Positions 36,385 through 44,913 of a stretch of DNA of 64,000 nt are shown here, piece by piece (the first letter of the stretch is position 1; every line of letters starts with the position of its first letter). The DNA is from Deltaproteobacteria bacterium (GTDB lineage Bacteria > Bdellovibrionota > FAC87 > UBA2466), in contig JACPWY010000025.1 in the NCBI GenBank assembly GCA_016196825.1, positions 38,362-102,361 of the forward strand, read 5' to 3'. Under the pieces are notes generated by a model. The model saw only the letters and a list, made by a program, of their open reading frames with translations, did no database searches and had not been told where the DNA came from. The position numbers and the translations under genes are program-made.

Positions 36385-37899
36385 CTACATCGGAAGAATG
36401 GGTGACGGGGCCAATCGAGTCGAAAGGCCTTCGCAGTAGTAGCCCATTCTTATCGCGATCTCTTTGCGCACATCGGGAAAATCGACGAGGTGATCGACTA
36501 TCAACTCCGACCCCATGCGCTTGAGGTCGATATCCTTCTCATACTCTTGCACCTTGTCCGCCACAAAGCTCTTCTTCTCTTCTGGCGACATCGTCTCCAT
36601 CTTGTTGAAATAGACAGCATTGACCGCGGGCTCAGGCCCCATGACGGCAATTGAGGCGGTCGGAAGCGCCATCACGCAATCGCTTGCGAAGGCCGGACCG
36701 CTCATGGCGTAGAGCCCAGCGCCAAAAGCTTTTCTCACGATGAGCGCAATCTTGGGCACGGCCACTGTCGACATGGCGTGAATCATTTTGGCTCCGGCCC
36801 GGATGATTCCGTTCCTTTCAACCTGTGAACCGATCATGAACCCCGGCACATCTTCCACAAACAAGATCGGTAACCCATAGGCGTTGCAAATCTGGATGAA
36901 GCGAGCCGCCTTATTAGCCGATTCGCTGAAGATGACACCGCCCTTCACGAGCGGCTGGTTAGCAATGACCCCCACTACGCGCCCCTCGATCCGGGCAAGA
37001 ACCGTGATGAGCTCTTTCGCGTAGAGCTCCTTGATCTCCATCACACTGCCCGCATCGACGATTTGCCGAATCACCTGGTGCATGTCGTAAGCGCGTGTCG
37101 GTGAGTCAGGGACAATCGCCCGGAGGTCGCCCTTCTCCGGTGGAAGGGTCTTAGTCACGACAGGAGGCTCTCCTCCACGCTGGGGCATGTAGCTTAGATA
37201 GCGCTTCACAATTTCGATGGCGGCCGTCTCGTTGGGAACTAGAAAATCGCCGCAACCACTTTGTGAGCAATGCATCCGAGCGCCACCCATCTCTTCGAGC
37301 GAAACCTTCTCCCCGATCACCGCCTCGGCCATGCGAGGGGAGCCCAAATACATACTGGCATTGCCCTCGACCATCACGACGACATCACAAAAGGCAGGAA
37401 TATAGGCGCCACCGGCCGCGGAGGGTCCAAACAGTGCGCAGATCTGCGGAATCTTTCCCGACAGGTTGGCCTCATTGTAGAAGATGCGCCCGGCCCCGCG
37501 CCTTCCGGGGAACATCTCCACCTGATCGGTGATGCGCGCCCCTGCACTGTCGACAAGGTAAATGAGAGGCAAAAGGAGTCGCCCGGCCGTTTCCTGAATG
37601 CGAATAATCTTTTCGACCGTCCGGGCCCCCCACGACCCCGCCTTGATAGTCGAGTCATTCGCCATAAGGGCGATTCGGCGGCCCGCGACCATTCCCAGAC
37701 CCGTCACCACCCCGTCAGCCGCGAGTGATTCATCAAGGCAGTTGGCAAATAGGCCATCTTCGACAAAGGAATCCTTGTCGCAAAGAAGCTCAATCCGTTT
37801 TCGCGCGAAGAGTTTTTTCAATTCCGCGAGCCTCTCGTGATACTTGGGCTCGCCGCCCCTTTTCAGTTTTTCGGTGAGACCGGCCAGATCTTTCATCAT
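36385..37899 (-). CDS. Acyl-CoA carboxylase carboxyltransferase subunit (methylcrotonyl-CoA type)
   Basis: The biotin-dependent carboxyltransferase (beta) subunit that moves CO2 from carboxybiotin to an acyl-CoA. The 504-residue product shows DGVVTGLGMVAGRRIALMAND, LIYLVDSAGARI, CALFGPSAAGGAYIPAFCD and later GVIANQPLVKGGVIF, IQICNAYGLPILFVEDVPGFM, the two crotonase-like halves. In context with HMG-CoA lyase and an enoyl-CoA hydratase it is probably methylcrotonyl-CoA carboxylase beta of leucine degradation, though geranyl- or propionyl-CoA cannot be excluded. The biotin carboxylase partner is not in the window. It is coupled to the hydratase (ATGA). Confidence 0.9.
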   Translation of the reverse strand: MMKDLAGLTEKLKRGGEPKYHERLAELKKLFARKRIELLCDKDSFVEDGLFANCLDESLAADGVVTGLGMVAGRRIALMANDSTIKAGSWGARTVEKIIRIQETAGRLLLPLIYLVDSAGARITDQVEMFPGRRGAGRIFYNEANLSGKIPQICALFGPSAAGGAYIPAFCDVVVMVEGNASMYLGSPRMAEAVIGEKVSLEEMGGARMHCSQSGCGDFLVPNETAAIEIVKRYLSYMPQRGGEPPVVTKTLPPEKGDLRAIVPDSPTRAYDMHQVIRQIVDAGSVMEIKELYAKELITVLARIEGRVVGVIANQPLVKGGVIFSESANKAARFIQICNAYGLPILFVEDVPGFMIGSQVERNGIIRAGAKMIHAMSTVAVPKIALIVRKAFGAGLYAMSGPAFASDCVMALPTASIAVMGPEPAVNAVYFNKMETMSPEEKKSFVADKVQEYEKDIDLKRMGSELIVDHLVDFPDVRKEIAIRMGYYCEGLSTRLAPSPILPM

Positions 37900-38669
37900 T
37901 CCCCCTGGTACTCAGGCCGCCGCTTCTCGCTAAAGGCCTTTAAGCCCTCGGTGCGATCCTTTGAGTAAAGACAATTCTTATAACAATCGACCTCAAACTT
38001 CAGCGCGTCACCTATTGGCAACTCGATTCCCTTCTTGACCGCTAACTTCGCTTGCTTGAGTGCGATCGGCCCCATGTCGAGCATCCGAACTGCAAGAGTC
38101 CGCGCCGCGACAAGAGCATCCGGCGCCACATGGCTCACGATCCCCAGTCCGAGCGCCTCGTCCGCCGACAGGCGCTTGGCGGTGAGAATCAACTCCATCG
38201 CTTTTGAAACGCCGATCAGCCGGGGCAATCTCTGCGTACCTCCATTTCCCGGGATGATCGCCAGCTCCACCTCCGGAAACCCGAGGGTCGCGGCCTGGCT
38301 CACTACACGAATGTCACAGCACAGGGCGAGTTCGAGACCTCCCCCCAATGCGGTTCCGTTGATCGCTGCAATCGTCGGAAGCGGAAAATACTCAAGCCGT
38401 TGGTAGAGCACCCGCACGGCCTCAAAGCGAAGCAGGATGTCCTTTTCGTTCATTCCCTGTCGCTCCTTCAGATCCGCGCCGACTGAGAAGGCCTTTCCAC
38501 CACCAATGATGACCAGCACACGGACCGAGGCATCCGTCTGAATCATGTCGAGCGCCGATTTCAGGTCATCAAAAATGTCCTTATTGAGCGCGTTCAACTT
38601 GTCGGGCCGGTTCAGGGTGAGAATGGTGATCCCCCCTTCTCGCCGCGTCGTCACATGATTAACAGCCAT
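37896..38669 (-). CDS. Enoyl-CoA hydratase/isomerase (probable methylglutaconyl-CoA hydratase)
   Basis: A 257-residue crotonase-fold enzyme. It has the oxyanion strands KAFSVGADLKERQGM and AAINGTALGGGLELALCCD and the region ELAIIPGNGGTQRLPRLIG carrying the catalytic Glu. Hydratases of this fold use two Glu residues; the first (in GLELALC) and the second (VELAI) are present. Position between carboxylase and HMG-CoA lyase suggests 3-methylglutaconyl-CoA hydratase in leucine breakdown. It overlaps its neighbours on both sides. Confidence 0.9.
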   Translation of the reverse strand: MAVNHVTTRREGGITILTLNRPDKLNALNKDIFDDLKSALDMIQTDASVRVLVIIGGGKAFSVGADLKERQGMNEKDILLRFEAVRVLYQRLEYFPLPTIAAINGTALGGGLELALCCDIRVVSQAATLGFPEVELAIIPGNGGTQRLPRLIGVSKAMELILTAKRLSADEALGLGIVSHVAPDALVAARTLAVRMLDMGPIALKQAKLAVKKGIELPIGDALKFEVDCYKNCLYSKDRTEGLKAFSEKRRPEYQGE

Positions 38670-39570
38670 AGATCTTCCCTCCCTTTGAATGGATCACTGC
38701 CAGCGGACTTCTCGGTGAGAGACCCGCCTTCAGGAGATTTTCAAAAAGGGTTCTAAGAGCGGGGACGGGCAAGACCGGCCGCCGCCCCTCACGAAAAAAC
38801 AGATACCAGAGACTCTCGGTGGCAAGATTCCCTGTCGCCCCTTTGGCATAGGGACATCCACCGATGCCACCAGTCGATCCGTCAAACTGAACGATCCCCA
38901 ACTCCATCGCCCGTTGCGAGCAGGCAAGTCCCATTCCATAGGTGTCATGAAAATGAAATGCGAGTTTGTTGAGCGGAAAGTACTCTGTGGCAAGCTCCAC
39001 CACCTCACCCACTCGCTGTGGAGTGCCCACTCCAATCGTGTCGCTCAGGGCAATTTCATCTGGGTTGGCCGCCTTCACCGCCAGAAAGACCTCTTTCAGT
39101 TCCGAGTCGGAAACGACGCCCTGATAGGGGCAACCAAAAACCGTTGAGATGTAGACCCGGGCTTTGCGGGACTCGGTGTGCGCAAGCGCCACGGTCCGCT
39201 TGACCTCTTCGGCTGTGACCGCAATATTGCGATTCACATTCTTTTGATTGAAGGCCTCGCTCGCGGCGATGAAAAGACTGGCCCAACCTATGGGGTACTT
39301 CAAAAGCCGTTCGAGCCCTTCTTCATTCGGAACAAAGGCCATGAGCGGCGTGCTGACCTTTTCCGCAAAGGCCGCCTCGCAAAAAACCTCAGCGTCACCG
39401 AGTTGTGGGATCCACTTGGGATTCACGAAGCTCGTGATCTCAAGCCGGTCGTACCCGACGGCGAGAAGGAGTTTGAAAAGTTGAATTTTATCGTTGGTAG
39501 AAACTGTGTGAGCCTCGGCCTGCAGGCCGTCGCGGAGAGTCACATCGGTGAGAGAGATGGGAGATGTCAC
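38659..39570 (-). CDS. mvaB: Hydroxymethylglutaryl-CoA lyase
   Basis: Splits HMG-CoA to acetyl-CoA and acetoacetate, the last step of leucine degradation. The 303-residue TIM barrel has TDVTLRDGLQAEAH with the conserved Arg-Asp, FVNPKWIPQLGDAEV, FHFHDTYGMG with the metal-binding His and Asp, and the signature GGIGGCPYAKGATGNLATE with the active-site Cys. It overlaps the biotinyl-domain gene by four bases and the hydratase by 11. The other HMG-CoA-lyase-like option, a homocitrate-type synthase, does not carry this Cys signature. Confidence 0.94.
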   Translation of the reverse strand: MTSPISLTDVTLRDGLQAEAHTVSTNDKIQLFKLLLAVGYDRLEITSFVNPKWIPQLGDAEVFCEAAFAEKVSTPLMAFVPNEEGLERLLKYPIGWASLFIAASEAFNQKNVNRNIAVTAEEVKRTVALAHTESRKARVYISTVFGCPYQGVVSDSELKEVFLAVKAANPDEIALSDTIGVGTPQRVGEVVELATEYFPLNKLAFHFHDTYGMGLACSQRAMELGIVQFDGSTGGIGGCPYAKGATGNLATESLWYLFFREGRRPVLPVPALRTLFENLLKAGLSPRSPLAVIHSKGGKIYGC

Positions 39571-39779
39571 GCGAGCTCGATCAGGGCGTCTCCATCATTC
39601 ACGAAATCGCCCGCGCTTTTCAAAACTGCCGCCACCTTGCCAGCGCTTGGGCTCACCACCGGAACCTCCATCTTCATCGATTCCATGACAGCCACCTCTT
39701 GCCCGGCATTCACCCAATCACCGGCCTTCACCTTGACCTCAAGGACGGTCCCGGCCATTTCGCTCTTAATCAATTTCAC
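39567..39779 (-). CDS. Biotin carboxyl carrier domain protein
   Basis: A free-standing 70-residue biotinyl domain with the biotinylation motif VMESMKMEVPV (Lys in MKM) and the flanking glycine turns of the barrel-sandwich hybrid fold. It would carry CO2 between a biotin carboxylase and the carboxyltransferase encoded just downstream. In most methylcrotonyl-CoA carboxylases this domain is fused to the biotin carboxylase, so a separate gene is notable. The start is GTG, overlapping the stop of the beta-barrel gene as GTGA. Confidence 0.93.
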   Translation of the reverse strand: MKLIKSEMAGTVLEVKVKAGDWVNAGQEVAVMESMKMEVPVVSPSAGKVAAVLKSAGDFVNDGDALIELA

Positions 39780-40297
39780 TTCTTAAGAGCAAAGAGATAG
39801 CCCACTCGCATCATGACAGTCCAATAGCTCGAGCCGATCCCCGGACTAAACACGTAATGATATCGCCCACCGACTCCGAAGCGGAGACTATCCTCAATCA
39901 CGACGTCTAGGGTCGGTCCAAACTGCAGTCCAAAATTGGTCTCACTCGCGGAGCCATCGCCAAAGCTGTAAAAGCCGGGGCCGGCTCCGAGCGTCAACTC
40001 CAAATCATAGAAATGGGTTACGTGAAATTCCGCCGACATCATCGGCGAAAGGATGCTGAGCGCTCCGTTACTGCTCTTCCCAAGACCGAGGTTCACGTCG
40101 AGGACGGGGTTCACGTTCACCCCCAACTCAAAACCAAAACCTAGAGCGTTTGAGTAATTTGGATGGTTTGTGAGGGTGTCTCCCGCCAAACTCACCTGAC
40201 CCAGATTCACATTGAGATTGATTCCATCGACGGCCGCAGCGGCCGGAAGGGTGAATGCGAGCGCAATGAAGAAATGACGCAACTGAACTCTGCACAT
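39776..40297 (-). CDS. Outer-membrane beta-barrel protein, paralogue 1
   Basis: A 173-residue predicted small barrel: signal peptide HFFIALAFTLPAAAA, then alternating hydrophobic beta-strands (NYSNALGFGFELGVNV, YDLELTLGAGPGFYSFG, DSLRFGVGGRYHYVFS), finishing SYWTVMMRVGYLFALKK, a typical aromatic last strand. It resembles the next upstream gene in length and strand pattern. The ATG at 40297 is preferred to an upstream TTG. Its stop overlaps the biotinyl-domain start (GTGA), so it is translated with the leucine cluster. No ligand is known. Confidence 0.75.
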   Translation of the reverse strand: MCRVQLRHFFIALAFTLPAAAAVDGINLNVNLGQVSLAGDTLTNHPNYSNALGFGFELGVNVNPVLDVNLGLGKSSNGALSILSPMMSAEFHVTHFYDLELTLGAGPGFYSFGDGSASETNFGLQFGPTLDVVIEDSLRFGVGGRYHYVFSPGIGSSYWTVMMRVGYLFALKK

Positions 40298-40339
40298 GGT
40301 CAAATCTTACGGCGACTGCGGAGGCCTTGGCAAGCTGCC

Positions 40340-40864
40340 CTACTGCATGTCGGGCAATGTGAGAGAGCTGTCTCCCATAGACCAGAGGTAGCCGAGACGC
40401 ACCATGATGGAGGAAAAGCCGCCCCGACCCGCGATCCCGTTGGGAAACGCATGCAGGCGGCCCTGGATGCCGATGTGAACGGCCCGGCTAACCAGAAAAT
40501 CGAGTGTCATACCGCCGTTCACGCCAAACTTCATTTCCGTCTCGTTGTTAATCGCCACCGAATAGGCGCCCGCACCGACACCAAGAGTCAATTCCATGTC
40601 GGCCATGCCACGAAACATTCTCATCTCGATTCCAGCACACCCGTTCCACAACACCAGGCCGTCGGGGTGATCGCTCTTGTTGAAGTTGACGGTAAAATCA
40701 TAACTCTTGGTCAAGCGGAGCCCGAAATCGGCGCCGTAGCCGCTGCCCTGGTTCGTATCGGCCGCAGACGGCGTAATGGCTCCTCCGTGAAGACCGGCGT
40801 AAATGCCCCGGAGCGCAAACGACTGAGCGCTCATCAAGACCGTGAGGACAATGAGATATTTCAT
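40340..40864 (-). CDS. Outer-membrane beta-barrel protein, paralogue 2
   Basis: A 174-residue protein with a signal peptide (YLIVLTVLMSAQSFA) and the same barrel pattern as the following gene: ELTLGVGAGAYSVAINNETE here matches ELTLGAGPGFYSFGDGSASE there, and the ends SIMVRLGYLW and TVMMRVGYLF agree. The start at ATG 40864 is where the signal peptide begins; the longer frame overlaps topA and is rejected. It lies 42 bases upstream of paralogue 1 and 71 bases after topA, so it may be co-transcribed with either. Confidence 0.75.
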   Translation of the reverse strand: MKYLIVLTVLMSAQSFALRGIYAGLHGGAITPSAADTNQGSGYGADFGLRLTKSYDFTVNFNKSDHPDGLVLWNGCAGIEMRMFRGMADMELTLGVGAGAYSVAINNETEMKFGVNGGMTLDFLVSRAVHIGIQGRLHAFPNGIAGRGGFSSIMVRLGYLWSMGDSSLTLPDMQ

Positions 40865-40935
40865 GTACTTATATTCTAAGAACTTAAGAGGGGAAAAACA
40901 ATAAGGGCCTTGGAGCCTATCCCTAAACTCCTTCG

Positions 40936-43293
40936 TTAGGACGGTGGCGACGCGGCGAAGGCAGGGTTGGCCTCCTGCTGGTAGCCGCACTCCTTATTGG
41001 GGCAACGCACAGAGGCGCCATCCTTTTTCGTGTAACGCTCCGTCAAAAATGGGTGTTGGCACTGCGGGCACGATTGGCCAGCGATCGGCTTGTCCCAGAG
41101 AGCGTATTTGCACTCGGGGTAGCGCGTGCAGCTGTAGAAGGTCTTTCCAAAACGAGTGCGTTTCTCCGATAGCTCGCCCTGCTTGCAATCGGGACACTGG
41201 ATCCCGGTTGTGATCGCCTTTGTTGTCTTGCACTTCGGATAGCCCGAGCAAGCCAAGAACCGTCCGAAGCGGCCGGTCTTCACCACCATCGGCTCAGAGC
41301 AGTTCGGGCATTTTTCGTTCGTAGTCGGTTTATCGACGAGCTTCACCGCGCCATCGACCTGAGTGAACTCGCTCGTGAATCGACACTCCGGGTAGCCTTG
41401 GCACGCGGCAAATCGCCCGTTGCGGCCCCATTTGAGCACTACGGGCTTCGAACACTTGGGACAGGTGATGTCGGTGGGTGTCTCCTCCCGCTTCACATCC
41501 CGCATCTTTTCGGCGGCCACCTTGAGGGTTTCTGAAAAGGGACCATAAAAAGTCTGAAGGGCTTCGACCCAATTGCGTTTGCCCTCCTCGATTTCGTCAA
41601 GCTGCTCTTCCATTGTAGCCGTGAAGGCCACGTCTACTACATTGGCGAAGTTCTCGACAAGCAAATCGGTCACGAGCAACCCCAGCTCAGTCGGATAGAA
41701 ACGGTTCTCGCGTTTTTCGGCGTACTTTCTGTCCTGAATCGTGGAAAGAATGGTGGCATATGTGGACGGCCGCCCAATGCCTCGCTCCTCGAGTTCTTTA
41801 ATGAGCGAGCTTTCTGAATAGCGGGGTGGGGGCTCGGTCATGTGTTTCTCGGCGGTGGTCTTATGGTGCTGAATGGCGCTCGTTTCCTTCAAATCCGGCA
41901 GCTCTGTGCTATCGCCCTCTTCCCCGGACTTGTCCTCTTCCGCCGATTGCCAGAGCGTCAAATGGCCCGGGAATCGCATCACGCTCCCCGTGGCCCGGAA
42001 ACCGTAGACCTGGAATTTTCCTTTGGCCTCGATCTCGACACTCGTCTGATCAAACACGGCCGGAGCCATCTGGCTCGCAAGAAACCTTTTCCAGATGAGT
42101 TCATAGAGTTTGAACTGATCGGCCTCCAGATACTGCCGCACCTTTTCCGGGGTAAAATCCGTCGAGGTCGGCCGAATCGCTTCGTGGGCATCCTGCGCGT
42201 TCTTCTTATTGGGATACTCAATAGGCTTTTCGGGCAAATAATCGTTGCCCAAAATCTTTTGAACGAGAGTGCGCGCTCCGCTCACCGCCTCAGCGGAGAG
42301 CCGGGTCGAGTCGGTTCGCATGTAGGTGATGAGACCCTGCGGGCCATCCATGCCGACCTCAACACCTTCATAGAGCTGCTGCGCGAGCATCATCGTCTTC
42401 TTCGCGCTGAAATAGAGCTGCTTGGCCGACTCCTGTTGCAGGGTGGATGTAATGAAGGGCGGCTTGGGATTGCTCTTGCGGCTCTTGCGATTGATAGCCG
42501 AAATACTCCACTGCGCGCCTGACGCTCCCTCGACAATGCTATTCGCTCGCTCCTCGTTGTCGACCGTCAGCCTATCGATCTTCTCATCGCCCTCTTTCAC
42601 CAGACGCGCGCGAAGTGCCTTCCCTTCCCCGGTAAGATCGGCCAGCACCGTCCAGTAGGGCTTGGGAACAAAAGCCAGGACCTCACGCTCGCGCTCGACG
42701 AGAAGACGCACCGCCACCGACTGCACACGGCCAGCCGAGAGACCCCGACGGACCTTCGTCCAGAGAATCGGAGAGATCTTGTAACCGACCAACCGATCGA
42801 GAACTCGGCGCGCCTGTTGGGACTCGAATCGATTGCGGTTGAGTTCACCTGGAGTCTCGAGAGCTTTGAGCACCGCAGGCTTGGTGATTTCGTGGAAAAG
42901 GACTCGCCGAACCTTGTCTTCAGGAAGCGCGAGCGTCTCTGCGATATGCCACGCGATCGCCTCACCTTCGCGATCGGGGTCGCTCGCCAGATAGACGCAA
43001 GCCGCCTTGGCCGCCGATTTCGCAATCTCGTCGACCACCTTCTGCTTGCCCTTAATCACTTCGTAAGTCGGCTGGAAACCATTCTCGGGATCGACTCCAA
43101 GTTTGCTCTTGGGCAGATCCTTAATGTGGCCAACGCTCGCACGGACCTCATAGTTTCGGCCGAGATACTTCTTTAATGTTTTGGCCTTAGCCGGTGACTC
43201 GACGATAATGAGTCCCGCTTTGGTGCCGAGAGTGCCTTTCGGTTCTCGAACGGCTGGGGCCTTTTTTTTCTTTTTTGTGGTTTTCTCTGCCAT
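40936..43293 (-). CDS. topA: DNA topoisomerase I
   Basis: Type IA topoisomerase that relaxes negatively supercoiled DNA. The 785-residue product has a Lys-rich N terminus, the TOPRIM start LIIVESPAKAKTL, SDPDREGEAIAWH, and the catalytic Tyr in LITYMRTDSTRLS (near residue 320). Four C-terminal C4 zinc ribbons follow: CPKC...CQGYPEC, CPNC...CSGYPKC, CPDC...CTRYPEC and CPQC...CPNKEC. It follows smg by 19 bases in the conserved dprA-smg-topA order. Confidence 0.98.
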   Translation of the reverse strand: MAEKTTKKKKKAPAVREPKGTLGTKAGLIIVESPAKAKTLKKYLGRNYEVRASVGHIKDLPKSKLGVDPENGFQPTYEVIKGKQKVVDEIAKSAAKAACVYLASDPDREGEAIAWHIAETLALPEDKVRRVLFHEITKPAVLKALETPGELNRNRFESQQARRVLDRLVGYKISPILWTKVRRGLSAGRVQSVAVRLLVEREREVLAFVPKPYWTVLADLTGEGKALRARLVKEGDEKIDRLTVDNEERANSIVEGASGAQWSISAINRKSRKSNPKPPFITSTLQQESAKQLYFSAKKTMMLAQQLYEGVEVGMDGPQGLITYMRTDSTRLSAEAVSGARTLVQKILGNDYLPEKPIEYPNKKNAQDAHEAIRPTSTDFTPEKVRQYLEADQFKLYELIWKRFLASQMAPAVFDQTSVEIEAKGKFQVYGFRATGSVMRFPGHLTLWQSAEEDKSGEEGDSTELPDLKETSAIQHHKTTAEKHMTEPPPRYSESSLIKELEERGIGRPSTYATILSTIQDRKYAEKRENRFYPTELGLLVTDLLVENFANVVDVAFTATMEEQLDEIEEGKRNWVEALQTFYGPFSETLKVAAEKMRDVKREETPTDITCPKCSKPVVLKWGRNGRFAACQGYPECRFTSEFTQVDGAVKLVDKPTTNEKCPNCSEPMVVKTGRFGRFLACSGYPKCKTTKAITTGIQCPDCKQGELSEKRTRFGKTFYSCTRYPECKYALWDKPIAGQSCPQCQHPFLTERYTKKDGASVRCPNKECGYQQEANPAFAASPPS

Positions 43294-43312
43294 TCAGTGA
43301 CTCGAAGTCGGC

Positions 43313-43771
43313 TCAGTGAAGACCACTCTCGGCGACGTGATAGAGAGGACGATCCACCACTTGAGTTTTGTGCTCATAGCCGAAAACGGTGAGTGCCGCA
43401 ACGGTTTTTATCTCGCGAACGCCGGCGGGCTCGCTCAAATTCATAGCTTTATGGACGATTTCATCCTCCAAGCAGTGATCGATCACACCTTTGCATTTGA
43501 GCATCCAAAGAAAGCCCCGCGCCTTCGGCGTCAGGTGGTGCATCTCCTTTTTCGTGTAGGATCGGTGCACAGGAATGTCTTCACTCCAAAACGCCCCCGG
43601 GAGAGTGAGCGTGGCGCGCTCTAAGTAGCCAATCGCGCGCTCGATCTCCTCCTCTGAATATCCGTTTTCCGTCAGTTCTTTCCAGATCTCCTCCGCATCG
43701 TAGAAAAGATCCCGCTCACGAAGAAGTGACTGCGAAAGAAACCCTAGGATATCGAGCGTTTTGTCTCTCAA
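43313..43771 (-). CDS. smg: Smg/DUF494 family protein
   Basis: A 152-residue protein of the Smg (DUF494) family, whose function is unknown but which is almost always next to dprA and topA. Family features are LDILGFLSQ, the hydrophobic middle GYSEEEIERAIGYLE, HHLTPKARGFLWML, the conserved ESP-like turn and the C-terminal DRPLYHVAE. It lies between the 193-base palindrome and topA. Confidence 0.9.
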   Translation of the reverse strand: MRDKTLDILGFLSQSLLRERDLFYDAEEIWKELTENGYSEEEIERAIGYLERATLTLPGAFWSEDIPVHRSYTKKEMHHLTPKARGFLWMLKCKGVIDHCLEDEIVHKAMNLSEPAGVREIKTVAALTVFGYEHKTQVVDRPLYHVAESGLH

Positions 43772-43840
43772 GCCTTTTTCGCCAAGTTTAGGGGTGAATT
43801 AGTTTAAGGTTGTCGCAAACAAAACCCTTTGGCAAGCCCC

Positions 43841-44033
43841 TAGCCTGAAAGTGACAATAAATTTCGAGGAAAAATGCGTCAGATGGGCTACTACAGCGGC
43901 GCACGGAGCTTTTTTAAGCCGAGTCGTATCCATAGATACGGGGAGGTTTAAAAAAGTGAGTACGTCGCTGTAGTAGCCCAGCTGGCGCAAGCCTTGGCGG
44001 TTTTTGCCGAAATTTATTGTCACTTTCAGGCTA
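43841..44033. repeat. 193-bp imperfect palindrome between dprA and smg
   Basis: The 26 bases at 43841-43866 (starting TAGCCTGAAAGTGACAATAA) are the exact reverse complement of 44008-44033. Inside, GGGCTACTACAGCG pairs with CGCTGTAGTAGCCC, CTTTTTTAA with TTAAAAAAG, and CGTATC-CATA-GATACG closes the centre. About 55 base pairs form in all, with an internal loop of unequal size. The right arm contains the TAG stop of dprA, and both ends are TA. It could be a long hairpin attenuating transcription into smg-topA or a MITE-like insertion. No T-run terminator is evident. Confidence 0.9.
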
Positions 44034-44882
44034 GTTCACGCGCGGCGCACCAGTTTTTCCGATCCACACAAATTTTTGAAGTGCATATTCTCTCACCTCC
44101 CCCGTCGATAAGGCTTCTCTGAAGCGCTCCTTCAGGCGAGGCGCATTGTGCAGGTGCGAAAGTGAAGCCACTCCACCGTGGCTCCAAAAAAATCTCTCAA
44201 GGGGTTCCATTTCCGAGAAGCTGGGGAGTGGCTCTTCCACCTTCACACCGAATTCGACGAGGATATCGGCTGCTCGATTCACCAATTTCGCGCCGTCCTG
44301 GATCAATCGGTGGCTCCCCGCAAAGCTTGTGTCTCCCGCACGCGAGGGAACCACAAAAACTTCGCGCCCCTCGTCGGCCGCGAACCCTGCGGTGATGAGG
44401 CTGCCACTGCGCTCAGCAGCCTCGACAACCACCACACCCAGCGACAGTCCGGCAATGATGCGATTGCGCTGAGGAAAATGCGCCGGGAGCGGCGCAACAC
44501 CGACCTCGAATTCGCTTAATAGCGCCCCGCCCATTTCAAGAATGCGCAGGGCGAGCCTTTGGTGCTCTTTGGGGTAGATTCGATCGAGTCCATGCCCCAA
44601 AACGGCGACGGTCTGACCTCCTCCCGCCAACGCCCCCACATGTGCCGCCCCATCGATTCCCCTCGCAAGCCCGCTGACGACACACACACCCGATCGCGCC
44701 AGATCTCGGGCAATCTCAAACGCCACCTTGAGGCCATAACCGGTCGGACGCCGCGTCCCCACGATGGCGATACAGGGCCCCAGCAGCGAGGCAGCATTTC
44801 CGAGACAAAAAAGTTTGTTGGGCGGAGCGCTCGTCACCGAGAGAGGCTTTGGGTTCAGGATCGATTGGGGCGTAGACCACAT
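44031..44882 (-). CDS. dprA: DNA-processing protein DprA
   Basis: DprA binds incoming single-stranded DNA in natural transformation and loads RecA. The 283-residue product has the Rossmann-like core: IAIVGTRRPTGYG, VCVVSGLARGIDGAAHVGAL, TVAVLGHGLDRIYPKEH, LPAHFPQRNRIIAGLS, VVVEAAERSGSLITAGFAADEGREVFVVPSRAG. The N-terminal SAM-like domain is missing or minimal, and a winged-helix-like C terminus is present. The start is ATG 44882; upstream frame codons lie inside the preceding hydrolase gene. The ribosome site is poor. Confidence 0.95.
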   Translation of the reverse strand: MWSTPQSILNPKPLSVTSAPPNKLFCLGNAASLLGPCIAIVGTRRPTGYGLKVAFEIARDLARSGVCVVSGLARGIDGAAHVGALAGGGQTVAVLGHGLDRIYPKEHQRLALRILEMGGALLSEFEVGVAPLPAHFPQRNRIIAGLSLGVVVVEAAERSGSLITAGFAADEGREVFVVPSRAGDTSFAGSHRLIQDGAKLVNRAADILVEFGVKVEEPLPSFSEMEPLERFFWSHGGVASLSHLHNAPRLKERFREALSTGEVREYALQKFVWIGKTGAPRVN

Positions 44883-44913
44883 CGGCCCAGAGTGTCGCGA
44901 TCCGGATGGACAA

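Noticed and set aside
36209..36439. 76-codon + strand frame in the gap upstream of the carboxyltransferase end
   Set aside because: Overlaps both the lipoprotein start region and the carboxyltransferase 3' end; start and ribosome site are weak. Part of it (after 36257) is helix-like, so I keep a small doubt.
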